DNA of 64,000 nucleotides from Natrialbaceae archaeon Tc-Br11_E2g14 (GCA_001564275.1 LKND01000001.1:37325-101324); one strand, 5' to 3'. Shown: positions 39,448-49,326, counted from the first letter of the stretch. The notes: a model not told the origin generated them from the letters alone. Numbers and translations: made by a program.

Positions 39448-40641
39448 TTACCGAACCACGTTACACAGTTCGTTCTGCAACGTCCCGATATCGCCGTCGG
39501 CAGCGTCGAGCGAGCGCGAGACGCGGGAGATGGCGGCAGCAGATCCGAGCAACAGCGAGCGCCCATCGGCAAGATCGACCCAGTGGGCCCCCTGCTCCTG
39601 GGCGATCTGGCCCAGCCGATCCCGTGCGGAGGGGTCGAAGCCGTCGATCTCGAGGGTGTGGTGGATCCAGTCGTCTGCAAGTTCAGGATCGACGCCACCC
39701 TCTCGCAGATGCGCTCGAACGTCGCGGTTGCACTCAACTTGCAGCTGTGACACCCGAACCTCGCTCGTCGCGGTCGCCGACCGTTCGGTGAACGCGTCGC
39801 CGATGATCGCTGCGTCTCGCGTCTCGGCGACGTCGTGCGTTCGGATGATGTGGGCCCCTCGCTCGATGGCCATTGCGGTGGCCGCCAGACTCACCGGCAA
39901 CCGTTCGTCGGTATCCCGGCCCGCGAGCTCTCCAAGGAAGTTCTTCCGGTTGATCGAAACCAGCATCGGCCGCCCGAGCGCCCTAAACTCGCGCAGTCGA
40001 CTGAACGTCTCGCGGTCGTCCGCGGTTGATTTGGTTTCGCTCCATCCACCGAAGGCGGGATCGATGATGGTCTTGTCGGTGAACCCGTTTTGCCTGAGGG
40101 CCTCGTACACCTGATCGACATAATCGGCCGCATCGGCCCACTCCGGTGATTTTCGCGTGCCCCAGTCCGTCTCCTCGACGGCGCCCGGGCGCTCGAGGTC
40201 CGGTGGGCTGGCCATCTTGGCGACGGCCACGTTATGGTCCCGACAGACCTCGGGCATCGCCGGATCCGCGAACCCACAGATGTCGTTGACCATGTCGAAT
40301 CCCTTCGAGAGGGCCTCGTCGGCGACCGATGCGTAGCGGGTCTCGATGGAGTAGACCGCGTCACCGGAGACGCTCTCGATGGTCTCGAGGGCGACGTGGA
40401 GACGCTCGAGTTCCTCCGCTGCGGTGAGGACCTCGAAGCGCTTGTTGGCCGACTCCAGGCCGATGTCGACGATGTCGGCGCCCTCGTCGATCAGTTGCTC
40501 GTCGACGTATTCGGCGGCGTCGCCGGGGTCGTCGAAGACGCTCGGGTCGTAGGGGGACTCCTCGCTGACGTTGAGCACGCCCATGATTCGTGGCGGGTGG
40601 TCGTCCCCGATGCCCAGTCCAGCGGCGTCGACATTGTCCAT
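39448..40641 (-). CDS. folP: Dihydropteroate synthase-like protein with C-terminal extension
   Basis: 'PRIMGVLNVSEESPYDPSVFDD', 'GADIVDIGLESA', 'MVNDICGF', 'LVSINRKNFLGELAGR', 'HIIRTHDVAETRDA'. Confidence 0.88.
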   Translation of the reverse strand: MDNVDAAGLGIGDDHPPRIMGVLNVSEESPYDPSVFDDPGDAAEYVDEQLIDEGADIVDIGLESANKRFEVLTAAEELERLHVALETIESVSGDAVYSIETRYASVADEALSKGFDMVNDICGFADPAMPEVCRDHNVAVAKMASPPDLERPGAVEETDWGTRKSPEWADAADYVDQVYEALRQNGFTDKTIIDPAFGGWSETKSTADDRETFSRLREFRALGRPMLVSINRKNFLGELAGRDTDERLPVSLAATAMAIERGAHIIRTHDVAETRDAAIIGDAFTERSATATSEVRVSQLQVECNRDVRAHLREGGVDPELADDWIHHTLEIDGFDPSARDRLGQIAQEQGAHWVDLADGRSLLLGSAAAISRVSRSLDAADGDIGTLQNELCNVVR

Positions 40642-40875
40642 ACCATCTCTGGGGATGGGAGCTAAAAAGGGGTCGTGATACCGGCGAAACAGGTTCGCCC
40701 GTCGAGGACCGGTTTACCCGAGCATCGCTGATCGTCCAACAGGAGAGCCACCACGGGTCCAGGGCCGCCAGTGGCGACCGACCGTGACGAAACAATCCAG
40801 GTGGTCTGTGAGTGACTCGAGGCCTCCCGACCCACGAACAGTCGGTTTTTGGTTGCCCGGGCGAAACCCCACCAC

Positions 40876-41427
40876 ATGGGAAAGATCAGTATCGGCATGC
40901 TCGGGTGGCGCTTCGACGAGGCCCACGTCCTCGACGAAGACGGCGAGTTCCTGCCCCTCACCGAGATGCCACCCGACGTCAGGGAACGAATCATCCGCCT
41001 CGACGTCATCTACAACGCCCCCTGTCACGCCTGCTGGCTCATCCACGGCGACGAGCATCTCGAGGAGTGCAACACGGCCCAGTACGTCTACGGCGAACCG
41101 CTCTCCGAGGTCATCCTCTGTGAGGCACACGAGCCGGATTTCGTCTACTGGTTCCGCGAGGACGGTGGCGGCCAGGCACGTGGCAGTGACGACTTCGAGG
41201 AGCAGTTCTACGAGTGGTTCCTCGAGGGCAACCGTGCCCCCGAGGACTACGAGGGCATGGAGTACGTCGAGACGGATCCTGCAGACCTGCCACCACCACC
41301 GAAACCGGATCCCAGCGAGCGCGAGGAACTGCTTGAGGAGGGGACGGCCGACAAGGTGGGTATCAGCGACGAGGACCTCGCCAACGCGGACCTCGACTTC
41401 AACGCCGAGTACCCCGGCACGGAATGA
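40876..41427 (+). CDS. Conserved haloarchaeal acidic protein, likely translationally coupled to the downstream methyltransferase
   Basis: 183-aa ORF 'MGKISIGMLGWRFDEAHVLDEDGEFLPL…'; ATGA overlap with 41424. Confidence 0.8.
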   Translation: MGKISIGMLGWRFDEAHVLDEDGEFLPLTEMPPDVRERIIRLDVIYNAPCHACWLIHGDEHLEECNTAQYVYGEPLSEVILCEAHEPDFVYWFREDGGGQARGSDDFEEQFYEWFLEGNRAPEDYEGMEYVETDPADLPPPPKPDPSEREELLEEGTADKVGISDEDLANADLDFNAEYPGTE

Positions 41428-42224
41428 CCGCCGAGGAGTCAACCCCGTCCGACGACCCACCCCATCTCGACACGTCGCACGACGCCGCCCGATCGATCCC
41501 CGCCGTCGCCGTCGTCGACGCCGAGACGCCGGGCAACGTCGGCACCATCGCTCGAGCGATGAAGAACTTCGGCTTCCGGGACCTCCTCCTCGTGGACCCA
41601 CCCGAACTGGACCCCGACGGCGAGGCCTACGGCTACGCCGGGCAGGCTCGAGCGGACGTCCTGGCGAACGCCAGAGAGCTGCCGTTCGACCAACTGGTCG
41701 CCGAGTATCACACCATCGGCTGTACGGCGATCCCGAACGAGGACGACCGAAGACACGTCCGCTTTCCGTTTTCGACCCCTCGCGAACTCGGGGAGCGTCT
41801 GCCGATGGTCGAGGCCGAGACGGCCCTGGTCTTCGGACGCGAGCGGATCGGTCTGACGAACGAGGAACTGGCCCGAATCGACGAGGTGTGTTCGATTCCG
41901 GCGAGTGCCGAGTATCCCGTGTTGAATCTCGGACAGGCCGCCACGATCACCCTCTACGAACTCCGCACCCTGACCCTCGGTCCGGATGGGACGCAACTCC
42001 CGGACGTCGAGCGGGTGCGGGCCGACCAGGTGACGCTCGAGCGACTCTACGGGCAGTGGGCGGCCCTGCTGGCGGAACTCAACCACCCCGAGGAGAAGCG
42101 ACCGAAGACGATGCGTATGCTTCGACGGGTGTTCGGGCGCGCCGATCTGACCGACAGAGAGGCAAATACGTTGCTGGGTCTGTTACGGCGGGCCACTGAA
42201 CGGCCGGATCGGGAAGACAATTAA
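41424..42224 (+). CDS. trmJ: SpoU/TrmJ-family RNA 2'-O-methyltransferase
   Basis: 'VDAETPGNVGTIARAMKNFGFRDLLLVDPPEL', 'LVFGRERIGLTNEELARIDEVCSIPASAEYPVLNLGQAATITLYEL'. Confidence 0.9.
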   Translation: MTAEESTPSDDPPHLDTSHDAARSIPAVAVVDAETPGNVGTIARAMKNFGFRDLLLVDPPELDPDGEAYGYAGQARADVLANARELPFDQLVAEYHTIGCTAIPNEDDRRHVRFPFSTPRELGERLPMVEAETALVFGRERIGLTNEELARIDEVCSIPASAEYPVLNLGQAATITLYELRTLTLGPDGTQLPDVERVRADQVTLERLYGQWAALLAELNHPEEKRPKTMRMLRRVFGRADLTDREANTLLGLLRRATERPDREDN

Positions 42225-42229
42225 GCGGG

Positions 42230-42796
42230 CCCATGCTACGCTTGCCGTGGCATGGCTCCGTTGAGAGCGTACGGAGTTGCCAAAGCTAACGTGCTGAATA
42301 AGGGCCAAGCAGATACCACTTGCATCCGCGAGCGAAGCGAGCGGTTCCCCGCCAAGTGGATACGCGCCGTACACGCCCTGAGGGTAACGCTTACAAGCGT
42401 TGGTCGCGTTCTCTATACTGTCGGCTCGAAGGTTACGACCGCTTCGATGCCCGATGGCCCGAAACTGGCGGTTCGAGTGTCCGCCCATCTCGGAAACGGG
42501 GTGTGCCCTTCGTGGGAACAAAAACCAAGCACCGGGCTTCAAACCGCAACTCAAGTAACTCCGAGTCCGGTGACGCCCCGTTTCGGTTCCTGTCGGAACC
42601 AAAACGTCGCCTCCGAACGGAGCGAGGATAGGAGTACCGGCGGTGTGGCACTGCCAGCGGTCCATCCCTTGCCAGACGGGTCGCCGTCGGGGATTCCAAC
42701 CCCAACCGCGACGGTGGGCTGTAAACCTGCAAACACCCAACTCAACCGCTGCGGTGCGGTGGGAAGCCCACGACTTCAGTCGTGGGAGGATGTCAC
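42230..42796 (+). mobile_element. Degenerate TnpB-less IS200/IS605-type element (left boundary approximate)
   Basis: Right-end motif 'gaagcccacgacttcagtcgtgggaggatgtcac' (hairpin 42767-42786) typical of haloarchaeal TnpB elements; hairpin 'ccacttgcatccgcgagcgaagcgagcggttccccgccaagtgg' near left; no intact transposase ORF. Confidence 0.65.
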
Positions 42797-42936
42797 GCTA
42801 CACATATCCTCAGTATTCACCACGAAGGGTCACAAACATCACTTTCAGACCGTTTCACCCGAGCCTGCGGATTCTGTTCGCCACATCGGGCCCCGGGCCA
42901 CCAAACCAATATACCTCGAGCGTAGAGCATCCGCCA

Positions 42937-44124
42937 ATGGAAACGGCCTACCGTCGCCACGTACTCGCGTTGCTGGGACTGGCGTCCACCGCGCTCGCGG
43001 GGTGTTCGGCGCTCGAGGGAGACGACGAGAGTGACCTCGGGGTCGGTGACGAAGCGGACGAGGCGACGGACGACGAGCAATCCAGGGACGAGGACGGCGC
43101 GTCGGACGAAGACGATGACTCGGCGGAAGACGACGGGAGTCAGGACGCACTCTCGGCCGGGGGACCACCGACGTACGCAGGCGCCTTGCCGGACCGATCA
43201 GCGTACGGCACCGAGGTGTTCGAGAGCGACCTGGTCGGCAAAGACACGTTCGTCGTGGCCATCGACCTCGAGACCGTGCGCGGGGCCGTCGACGACGACC
43301 CAGGCGAGGGGACGGCGCCCGCTGACCCACTCCTCACGAACGCCGTCGCCGCCATCTCACTCGGTGTATTCGGGATGTTCGCACTCGGTGCCTCCCCCGT
43401 TGGGGGCGTGCATGCCGACGCCGAGCAGCCTGCCGAGGGCACACCAACGCTGTGCTATCTCGACGGTGCATACGTGTTCGTCGGGTCCTACGACCTCGAG
43501 ATGGCCCGTTCGGAACTCGAGGCGGCCGGCTACGACGACGTCTCGCCGGACGCCGACAGGGCCATCTTCACGGACCAGGCCTCGAGTGAGGTCGTCGGCG
43601 TGACCGAGGCGGCGTTCGTGTACGCGTCCGGGTCGACGGCGGGCGGCGACGCCGAGGCCCGAGAGGCGGTTGTCGCCGCGATCACGGACGCCAGTGCGGA
43701 GGCGGACCTGGCGCTGGGAGAGTCGGGTGGCCCCATCGAGCGAGCACTCGATTCGACCCCCGAAACCGGCATCACGACACTCCTCGCCGGGGGCGGTGAC
43801 CAACTCAGGGATCTCGAGGAGACGGAATCGACGGCCGATCCGGAGAACGACGTCGCGTTCGATCTAGCGCCGTTCGAGGGGGCCCTGGCCGTGACGCAGA
43901 CGGTTGGTGGTGAGAGCAGCGAAATCGGGGACGGCGACGGTGGCGAGGGCGCAGGCGGTGGCGATACCGCCCGTGCGGTCGGGTATTACGAGGACGTCGA
44001 CAGCGTCGACATCCAGGGCCTCGAGGAGACGCTCGATCAGGGGGACGCCGAATCGATGCTTCTCGAGACTCGTGGGGACGCGGTGCTCGTTCGGGCATCC
44101 TATGGGAGTGACGTGGCGGATTGA
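42937..44124 (+). CDS. Lipoprotein of unknown function with acidic linker
   Basis: 'METAYRRHVLALLGLASTALAGCSALEGDDESDLGVGDEADEATDDEQSRDEDG' lipobox plus folded C-terminal region. Confidence 0.82.
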   Translation: METAYRRHVLALLGLASTALAGCSALEGDDESDLGVGDEADEATDDEQSRDEDGASDEDDDSAEDDGSQDALSAGGPPTYAGALPDRSAYGTEVFESDLVGKDTFVVAIDLETVRGAVDDDPGEGTAPADPLLTNAVAAISLGVFGMFALGASPVGGVHADAEQPAEGTPTLCYLDGAYVFVGSYDLEMARSELEAAGYDDVSPDADRAIFTDQASSEVVGVTEAAFVYASGSTAGGDAEAREAVVAAITDASAEADLALGESGGPIERALDSTPETGITTLLAGGGDQLRDLEETESTADPENDVAFDLAPFEGALAVTQTVGGESSEIGDGDGGEGAGGGDTARAVGYYEDVDSVDIQGLEETLDQGDAESMLLETRGDAVLVRASYGSDVAD

Positions 44125-44167
44125 TCGCCAGTCCTCATTCGCACCTCACTCATTACCTGTCAGAAGG

Positions 44168-44235
44168 CACCAGTTCCAATCCGCCACTCGACAATTGCCA
44201 CTCCCAACTCACCAGTTCCAATCCGCCACTCGACA
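44168..44235 (+). repeat. Short direct repeat (two copies of caccagttccaatccgccactcgaca, ~42-nt period)
   Basis: Exact 26-mer at ~44168 and ~44210 between two genes. Confidence 0.8.
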
Positions 44236-44293
44236 CTCGCCGCTCGACAATAGGCGCTCGAGGTTCGAGACGGATGCTACCGCTTGCTGGGAT

Positions 44294-45955
44294 TCAAAAG
44301 CCCAGTGCCTGACCGTCCTTGCGGGGTTCCGTCGCCCCGGTCAGGACGTCACCGCGCTTTCGAACCAGCTGGGCCCCACCAAACAGCGACGGCGGCAGGA
44401 CCTTCACCTCGTGGCCCTTCCGCACGAGGCCGATCTGATTGGGGAGTCGCTCCTCGACCCCGATTGCTCCCTCCTCGCGGTAGCGCCAGCGCGGTGCATC
44501 GAGGGCCGCCTGTTCGCCCATTCCGTAGTCGACGAGGTTCGAGATGACCTGGAGGTGGCCCTGCGGTTGCATGTACCCACCCATGACGCCGAAGGCTGCC
44601 CAGTCGTCCTCGTCGAACTTCGCGATGGCCGGAACCAGCGTGTGGAAGGGGCGCTTGCCCGGCTCGAGGCTGTTTGGGTGCTCGGAATCGAGTGAGAACG
44701 AAGCCCCGCGGTTCTGGAGAGCGATACCGGTGTCGTCGGCGACCAGGCCGCTCCCGAATCCGGCGAACCGGGAGTTGATGTAGGAGACGAGGTTTCCCTC
44801 GGCGTCACCGACGGTGAGGAGGACCGTGTCGGCGTCCTCGGCAGCCTGTGTCGGGACCCCCACCTCGGGGTCCTGGATCGGACTGTCGCCGATGGCATCG
44901 GCGCGCTCTCGAGCGTAGGCCTTCGAGGCGAGCGGTGGCACCGTCTCGTACTCGGGATCGGTGATATAGTGGTGGCCGTCGACGAACGCGAGTTTCATCG
45001 CCTCCGCGAAGGCGTGGACGCGCTCGGGAGAATCGTAGTCGTGATCGCCAGCCCCGATTTCCTCGGCGATGTTCAGGGCCTCGAGGGCGATCAGTCCCTG
45101 GTTGTTCGGGGGCAGTTCGAATATTTCCGCGCCGTTGTAGGTGGTGCTCACAGGCTCGAGGAACTCCGGTTCGAACGCCGCGAGGTCCTCGACAGTCATG
45201 AACCCGCCCTTTGCCTGCACCTCCTCGGCGATGGCCTCGGCGATCGCACCCTCGTAGACCACGTCGGCCCCCTCGTCGGCAATTCGTTGCATCGATTGGC
45301 CGAGTGCCTCGAGGGTGACCAGATCGCCGGGATCGGGTGCCTCCCCGTCGAACAGGTAGGCCTCACGGGCGTGCTCGTCGGTGAACAGTCGAGTCGCTCC
45401 CTGCCAGTAGTAGGAGATGACCTCCGAGACCGGATAGCCGTCGATGGCGTACTGAATCGCGGGCTCGAGTGCGTCTGCCAACGTGAGGTTCCCGAGTTCC
45501 TCGACCGTGGTTTCCCAGCCACGAGCCGTGCCGGGAACGGTCACCGCGTGCGGGCCGTGGAACGGCATCTCGACGTCGGCGTCCGTGTTAGCTTCGTCCA
45601 CGGCATAGCCCCGTGCGTCGGGATACCAATCGGCGGCGGCCTCGTGCTCGCGCACCGACCGTGTTACGTTCTCGATAGTGGCGTCGGCAGGTGCCCCACC
45701 ACAGGCGCGCATAGCCCCCACCTCGCCGTCGGCGGTTCGATAGAGCGCGAAGACGTCCCCACCGAGGCCCGTGGAGGTCGGTTCGACGACGTTCAGCGCC
45801 GCGGCCGTCGCCACGGCGGCGTCGAACGCGTTGCCACCCTCCCTGAGCATCGACAGGCCGGCCTGGGCGGCCAGTGGCTGACTCGTGGCGACCATCCCAC
45901 CGGTGGCGTGGACGGCCGAGCGTCTCGAATCGAATCTGTCCAGATCGTAGTCCAT
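44294..45955 (-). CDS. ggt: Gamma-glutamyltransferase
   Basis: 'ATSQPLAAQAGLSMLREGGNAFDAAVATAAALNVVEPTSTGLGGDVFAL', 'DTVLLTVGDAEGNLVSYINSRFAGFGSGLV', 'MGGYMQPQGHLQVISNLVDYGM'. Confidence 0.94.
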   Translation of the reverse strand: MDYDLDRFDSRRSAVHATGGMVATSQPLAAQAGLSMLREGGNAFDAAVATAAALNVVEPTSTGLGGDVFALYRTADGEVGAMRACGGAPADATIENVTRSVREHEAAADWYPDARGYAVDEANTDADVEMPFHGPHAVTVPGTARGWETTVEELGNLTLADALEPAIQYAIDGYPVSEVISYYWQGATRLFTDEHAREAYLFDGEAPDPGDLVTLEALGQSMQRIADEGADVVYEGAIAEAIAEEVQAKGGFMTVEDLAAFEPEFLEPVSTTYNGAEIFELPPNNQGLIALEALNIAEEIGAGDHDYDSPERVHAFAEAMKLAFVDGHHYITDPEYETVPPLASKAYARERADAIGDSPIQDPEVGVPTQAAEDADTVLLTVGDAEGNLVSYINSRFAGFGSGLVADDTGIALQNRGASFSLDSEHPNSLEPGKRPFHTLVPAIAKFDEDDWAAFGVMGGYMQPQGHLQVISNLVDYGMGEQAALDAPRWRYREEGAIGVEERLPNQIGLVRKGHEVKVLPPSLFGGAQLVRKRGDVLTGATEPRKDGQALGF

Positions 45956-46042
45956 GCCCAGCCGTTCACGGAGGAGTGTCTAAAACGCGGGCCTCCCGGC
46001 AGCCTGTGAACTGTCCGCGAGGCGACCAAAGGCAGATCGACC

Positions 46043-47344
46043 TCAGTCCTCGAGCGCGACTACACCCTCGGTCGAATTGAAGTGGACGCGACGCTCCTCG
46101 GTGACGGTCAGACTGACACGGGCCAACTCGAGGGTGCTGTCCCCATCGGGACGTTCGACAAGGAGGGCCGAGAGCCGATTCGTGATGTCGTCGGTTTGTT
46201 CCCAGGGCGAGGTATAGTAGCCGTGAACGTGAACGCCGTCGTCGGCTTCCTCGACGCGAGCCCACTCGTGGCCAACCGAGCCCGATCCCCACCCTGACTC
46301 GACAACGACCACACAGTGGGTGCTGAAATTGATTTGCTCGAATCTGTCGGCGGTCTCGTCGTCCATGCCTCCGAGATCGAACGCCGACTCGAGCGCATCT
46401 TCACTGTCGATCAGATGGGCAGCATAGTGGCTTTTTCCGTCGCCGGTTCCCCGCAGCGTACGATCGTCGAAGCCGAGCGTCTCGATCCCCTCGAACTCGA
46501 GGCTCGGTTCCCGCGGCAGGTGCTCGCCGAGGTAGTGGTCGTCCCACTCGTCTTCCTCGGTGATGTCGGCAGGTGGCTCGGGGAGATCGATATCGTAGGG
46601 CGGTTCGTCGACGCGTGGATCCTCCGGGATACCCTCGTTCGAGTTACCATCGTCACCCTCGTCCACCTCGACCCTTACCACGATGGGGATCTCGAGCGTG
46701 TCCCCGTCTCCCGTCTCGTCAGTTTCGTGGACGGTAGTGCTGATCGTCGCGTCGTAGCCCCCTGCCCTGAGGTGTGGCGTATCGACGTGGAGTTCGAATT
46801 CCTGGGAGAGACGGTCACCCGCACTCAGGGCTTTCGACACCGCGAGACTGTCGACACCGTCGACGTGCTTGCGCTCATTGGGATCGACGCGCATGTTCTC
46901 GCTTTCCTCGTAGGCCTCGCTCCAGAAGGTGATCGTGTCGTTCGCAGTGGCGTCCTCGTCGCCACTCCCGTCTCCGTCCCGGTAGTGTCCCCAGAGAACA
47001 CCGAAGGGAGCCGGAATGCCCGATTCCGACGTCAACTCGCGGTTCGTTTCGTTCGTGAGCGTCACCTCGAGCACGGCCGGGCCATCCTCCGTCACGTACG
47101 GATCGACCAGTTCGACCTCGAGGGAGGCGAGGTCACCCGAAACCGAGTGCGGGGCGTCGTCGAGGGAGACGACGTACGGGGCCTCCGCGGGATCCATCTC
47201 CGGATCGCGATCGTCGTTGCCCGAATCGTCGTCATTCGAGTCGTTGGCTCCTGTCCCGTCGGACGGGTCGCCATCGCTCAGACACCCAGCGAGTACGCCG
47301 GCAAGGCAGCCACCGGCAGCCACTATGGTGCGTCTGCGGTTCAT
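46043..47344 (-). CDS. Lipoprotein of unknown function with acidic linker
   Basis: 'MNRRRTIVAAGGCLAGVLAGCLSDGDPSDGTGANDSNDDDSGNDDRD' lipobox and Asp/Asn-rich linker. Confidence 0.83.
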   Translation of the reverse strand: MNRRRTIVAAGGCLAGVLAGCLSDGDPSDGTGANDSNDDDSGNDDRDPEMDPAEAPYVVSLDDAPHSVSGDLASLEVELVDPYVTEDGPAVLEVTLTNETNRELTSESGIPAPFGVLWGHYRDGDGSGDEDATANDTITFWSEAYEESENMRVDPNERKHVDGVDSLAVSKALSAGDRLSQEFELHVDTPHLRAGGYDATISTTVHETDETGDGDTLEIPIVVRVEVDEGDDGNSNEGIPEDPRVDEPPYDIDLPEPPADITEEDEWDDHYLGEHLPREPSLEFEGIETLGFDDRTLRGTGDGKSHYAAHLIDSEDALESAFDLGGMDDETADRFEQINFSTHCVVVVESGWGSGSVGHEWARVEEADDGVHVHGYYTSPWEQTDDITNRLSALLVERPDGDSTLELARVSLTVTEERRVHFNSTEGVVALED

Positions 47345-47373
47345 AACGGCCCTAAACTGGCTCGACATAAGTG

Positions 47374-47406
47374 CTTTCAGCAAGGTCAAAACCGTCTTTC
47401 AGCAAG
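47374..47406 (+). promoter_or_regulatory. Direct repeat ctttcagcaag x2, 22-bp spacing, in divergent promoter region
   Basis: CTTTCAGCAAG at 47374-47384 and 47396-47406 between divergent 46043-47344(-) and dinB(+). Confidence 0.4.
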
Positions 47407-47487
47407 TGTGGTTCGGGCGGCACCCACGAGTACGGCGTGAGCACAACGTTGACGGTGTCTCGAACGAATCGTTGGGCACAGCAATCG

Positions 47488-49041
47488 ATGGCAGACGGCA
47501 CCCAGCTTCCCGGCGTGGACGCACCCGAGGAGTCGACGGCAGATCCAATCGTCCTGCACGTCGACGCCGACTGCTTCTATGCGGCCTGCGAACGCCTGCG
47601 AGAGCCAGCCCTCGAGGGCAAACCCGTCGTGGTCGGGATGGGGTACGAACCCGGCGACACCGTCGGGGCGGTGGCCACCGCGAGTTACGAGGCCCGCGCA
47701 TTCGGCGTCGAGAGCGCACAGGCCATCTCGACGGCCCTCGAGCGCCTCCCCAGGCGGGCCGACGTGATCGACGCGGCCGATCCGGAGACACCCCTCGAGG
47801 AGACGGGCCACTACCGGCCTGTCGATATGGAGTACTACAAGGACGTCGCCGCCGACGCCAAGGCCGTCCTGCACGAGTGTGCCGACGTCGTTCGAGAGGT
47901 GAGCGTCGACGAGGCCTACCTCGACGTGACCGAGCGGACCGCCTGGTCGGTCGTCGACGGCTTCGCCCGACACGTCAAGGACCGAATCCAGCGCGAGGTC
48001 GGCATCGTCGTCAGCATCGGCGTCGGCCCGTCGATGAGCGTCGCCAAGATCGCCAGTGACTTCGACAAACCGGACGGCCTCACCGTGGTGCGCCCCGACG
48101 AGGTGCGATCGTTCCTCGCTCCCCTCCCCGTCGACGAACTGCACGGTGTCGGCCCCGTGACGGCTCGCGAACTGCGCTCGATGGACCTCGAGACCGCGGG
48201 CGACGTGGCAGCGGCCGACCCCGAACCGTTAGTCGAGCGGTTCGGCGAACGGGGCCGGGACCTCTACGATCAGGCCTGTGGCAACGACGACAGGCCGGTC
48301 GAGCCGAAGGGGCTCCCCAAGAGCTTCTCCCGAGAGTCGGCGTTCGACGGCCCGGTCGAAGATCCCGAGCCAAAGCGAGACCGATTGGCGACGCTCGCAC
48401 AGGCGGTTGCCGAACGGTCCCGACAGGAGGGGGCACTGTATCGAACCGTGGGCGTGAAAGCCGTCTTGCCACCCTTCGATGTCAACACGCGGGAACGATC
48501 GCTCCCGGGCCCGGTCGACGACCCAACTCTCGTGGGCGAGATCGCGCGGGACCTCTTTGCCGAGTTCGAGGCCGACCCGGTTCGCAAGCTCGGCGTCCGG
48601 GTTGCGAACCTCGAGTTCACGGGCGCCGACCAGGCGAGTCTCGCAGACGTCGACTGGCACCAACAGGGTGGCGGAACTCGAACACCCGCTGATGAATCGA
48701 CTGGTCAGGGCGAATCGAGCCACGAAACCGCTTCGAGGCCGGGAATCGACCCGAAAAACCCCTCGACCGACGTGGCGGCCACCGATCGTGTCGGCGACGG
48801 GGAGTCCAGAGAGGCAGGCCAACTCGACCTCTCCACGGCAGTTCGATCGGTTCGGGGACCCGATGGTGACGGGGAAAGCTCCCGGCCTGGGGATCTGGAC
48901 GAGAGTGGTCAGGACGAGTCGGCCACCGAACCTGCTGTCGACCCAGCCGACGTCACCGACGAGCCTGACACCGCACTGGACGACGAATCAACGGAATCGG
49001 GACAGCTATCACTCGGGGCATTCGATGCGGACGCGACGTGA
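47488..49041 (+). CDS. dinB: DNA polymerase IV (Y-family) with long disordered C-terminal tail
   Basis: 'IVLHVDADCFYAACERLREPALEGKPVVVG', 'EVSVDEAYLDVTE', 'GIVVSIGVGPSMSVAKIASDFDKPDGLTVV'. Confidence 0.95.
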   Translation: MADGTQLPGVDAPEESTADPIVLHVDADCFYAACERLREPALEGKPVVVGMGYEPGDTVGAVATASYEARAFGVESAQAISTALERLPRRADVIDAADPETPLEETGHYRPVDMEYYKDVAADAKAVLHECADVVREVSVDEAYLDVTERTAWSVVDGFARHVKDRIQREVGIVVSIGVGPSMSVAKIASDFDKPDGLTVVRPDEVRSFLAPLPVDELHGVGPVTARELRSMDLETAGDVAAADPEPLVERFGERGRDLYDQACGNDDRPVEPKGLPKSFSRESAFDGPVEDPEPKRDRLATLAQAVAERSRQEGALYRTVGVKAVLPPFDVNTRERSLPGPVDDPTLVGEIARDLFAEFEADPVRKLGVRVANLEFTGADQASLADVDWHQQGGGTRTPADESTGQGESSHETASRPGIDPKNPSTDVAATDRVGDGESREAGQLDLSTAVRSVRGPDGDGESSRPGDLDESGQDESATEPAVDPADVTDEPDTALDDESTESGQLSLGAFDADAT

Positions 49042-49326
49042 CAGCTATGGTATTCCTCATAAGTAATTGACATTTGCTCGCCAGACGTGTCGACGGGTGG
49101 TGTGTGAGTCGTGTCAGTTGATCATAGCGTGTCCCACTCTGGCCGCTCACCACCCCCGCTGGTCGCTACCTCCCATCGCTCGAGAACGATCGCGTTGGGG
49201 CCGAAATACACATGACGGTTCCCTCGAGAGTGCCAGATGACCCCGTGGCAGACGAAATTGAAAATATAAGTCACCACAGAAAAACCGTCTAACAGATCGC
49301 CGGCGACGACCCGTCCCAAACCCCAC

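Noticed and set aside
42252-43034. 260-aa ORF through the TnpB-less element
   Set aside because: Spans an element end and has no transposase domain; treated as non-coding relic
44969-46009. 346-aa plus-strand ORF opposite ggt
   Set aside because: Antisense open frame; GGT motifs on the minus strand
46316-47440. 374-aa plus-strand ORF opposite the 46043-47344 lipoprotein
   Set aside because: Minus strand has a convincing lipobox and acidic linker; plus-strand ORF lacks domain signatures
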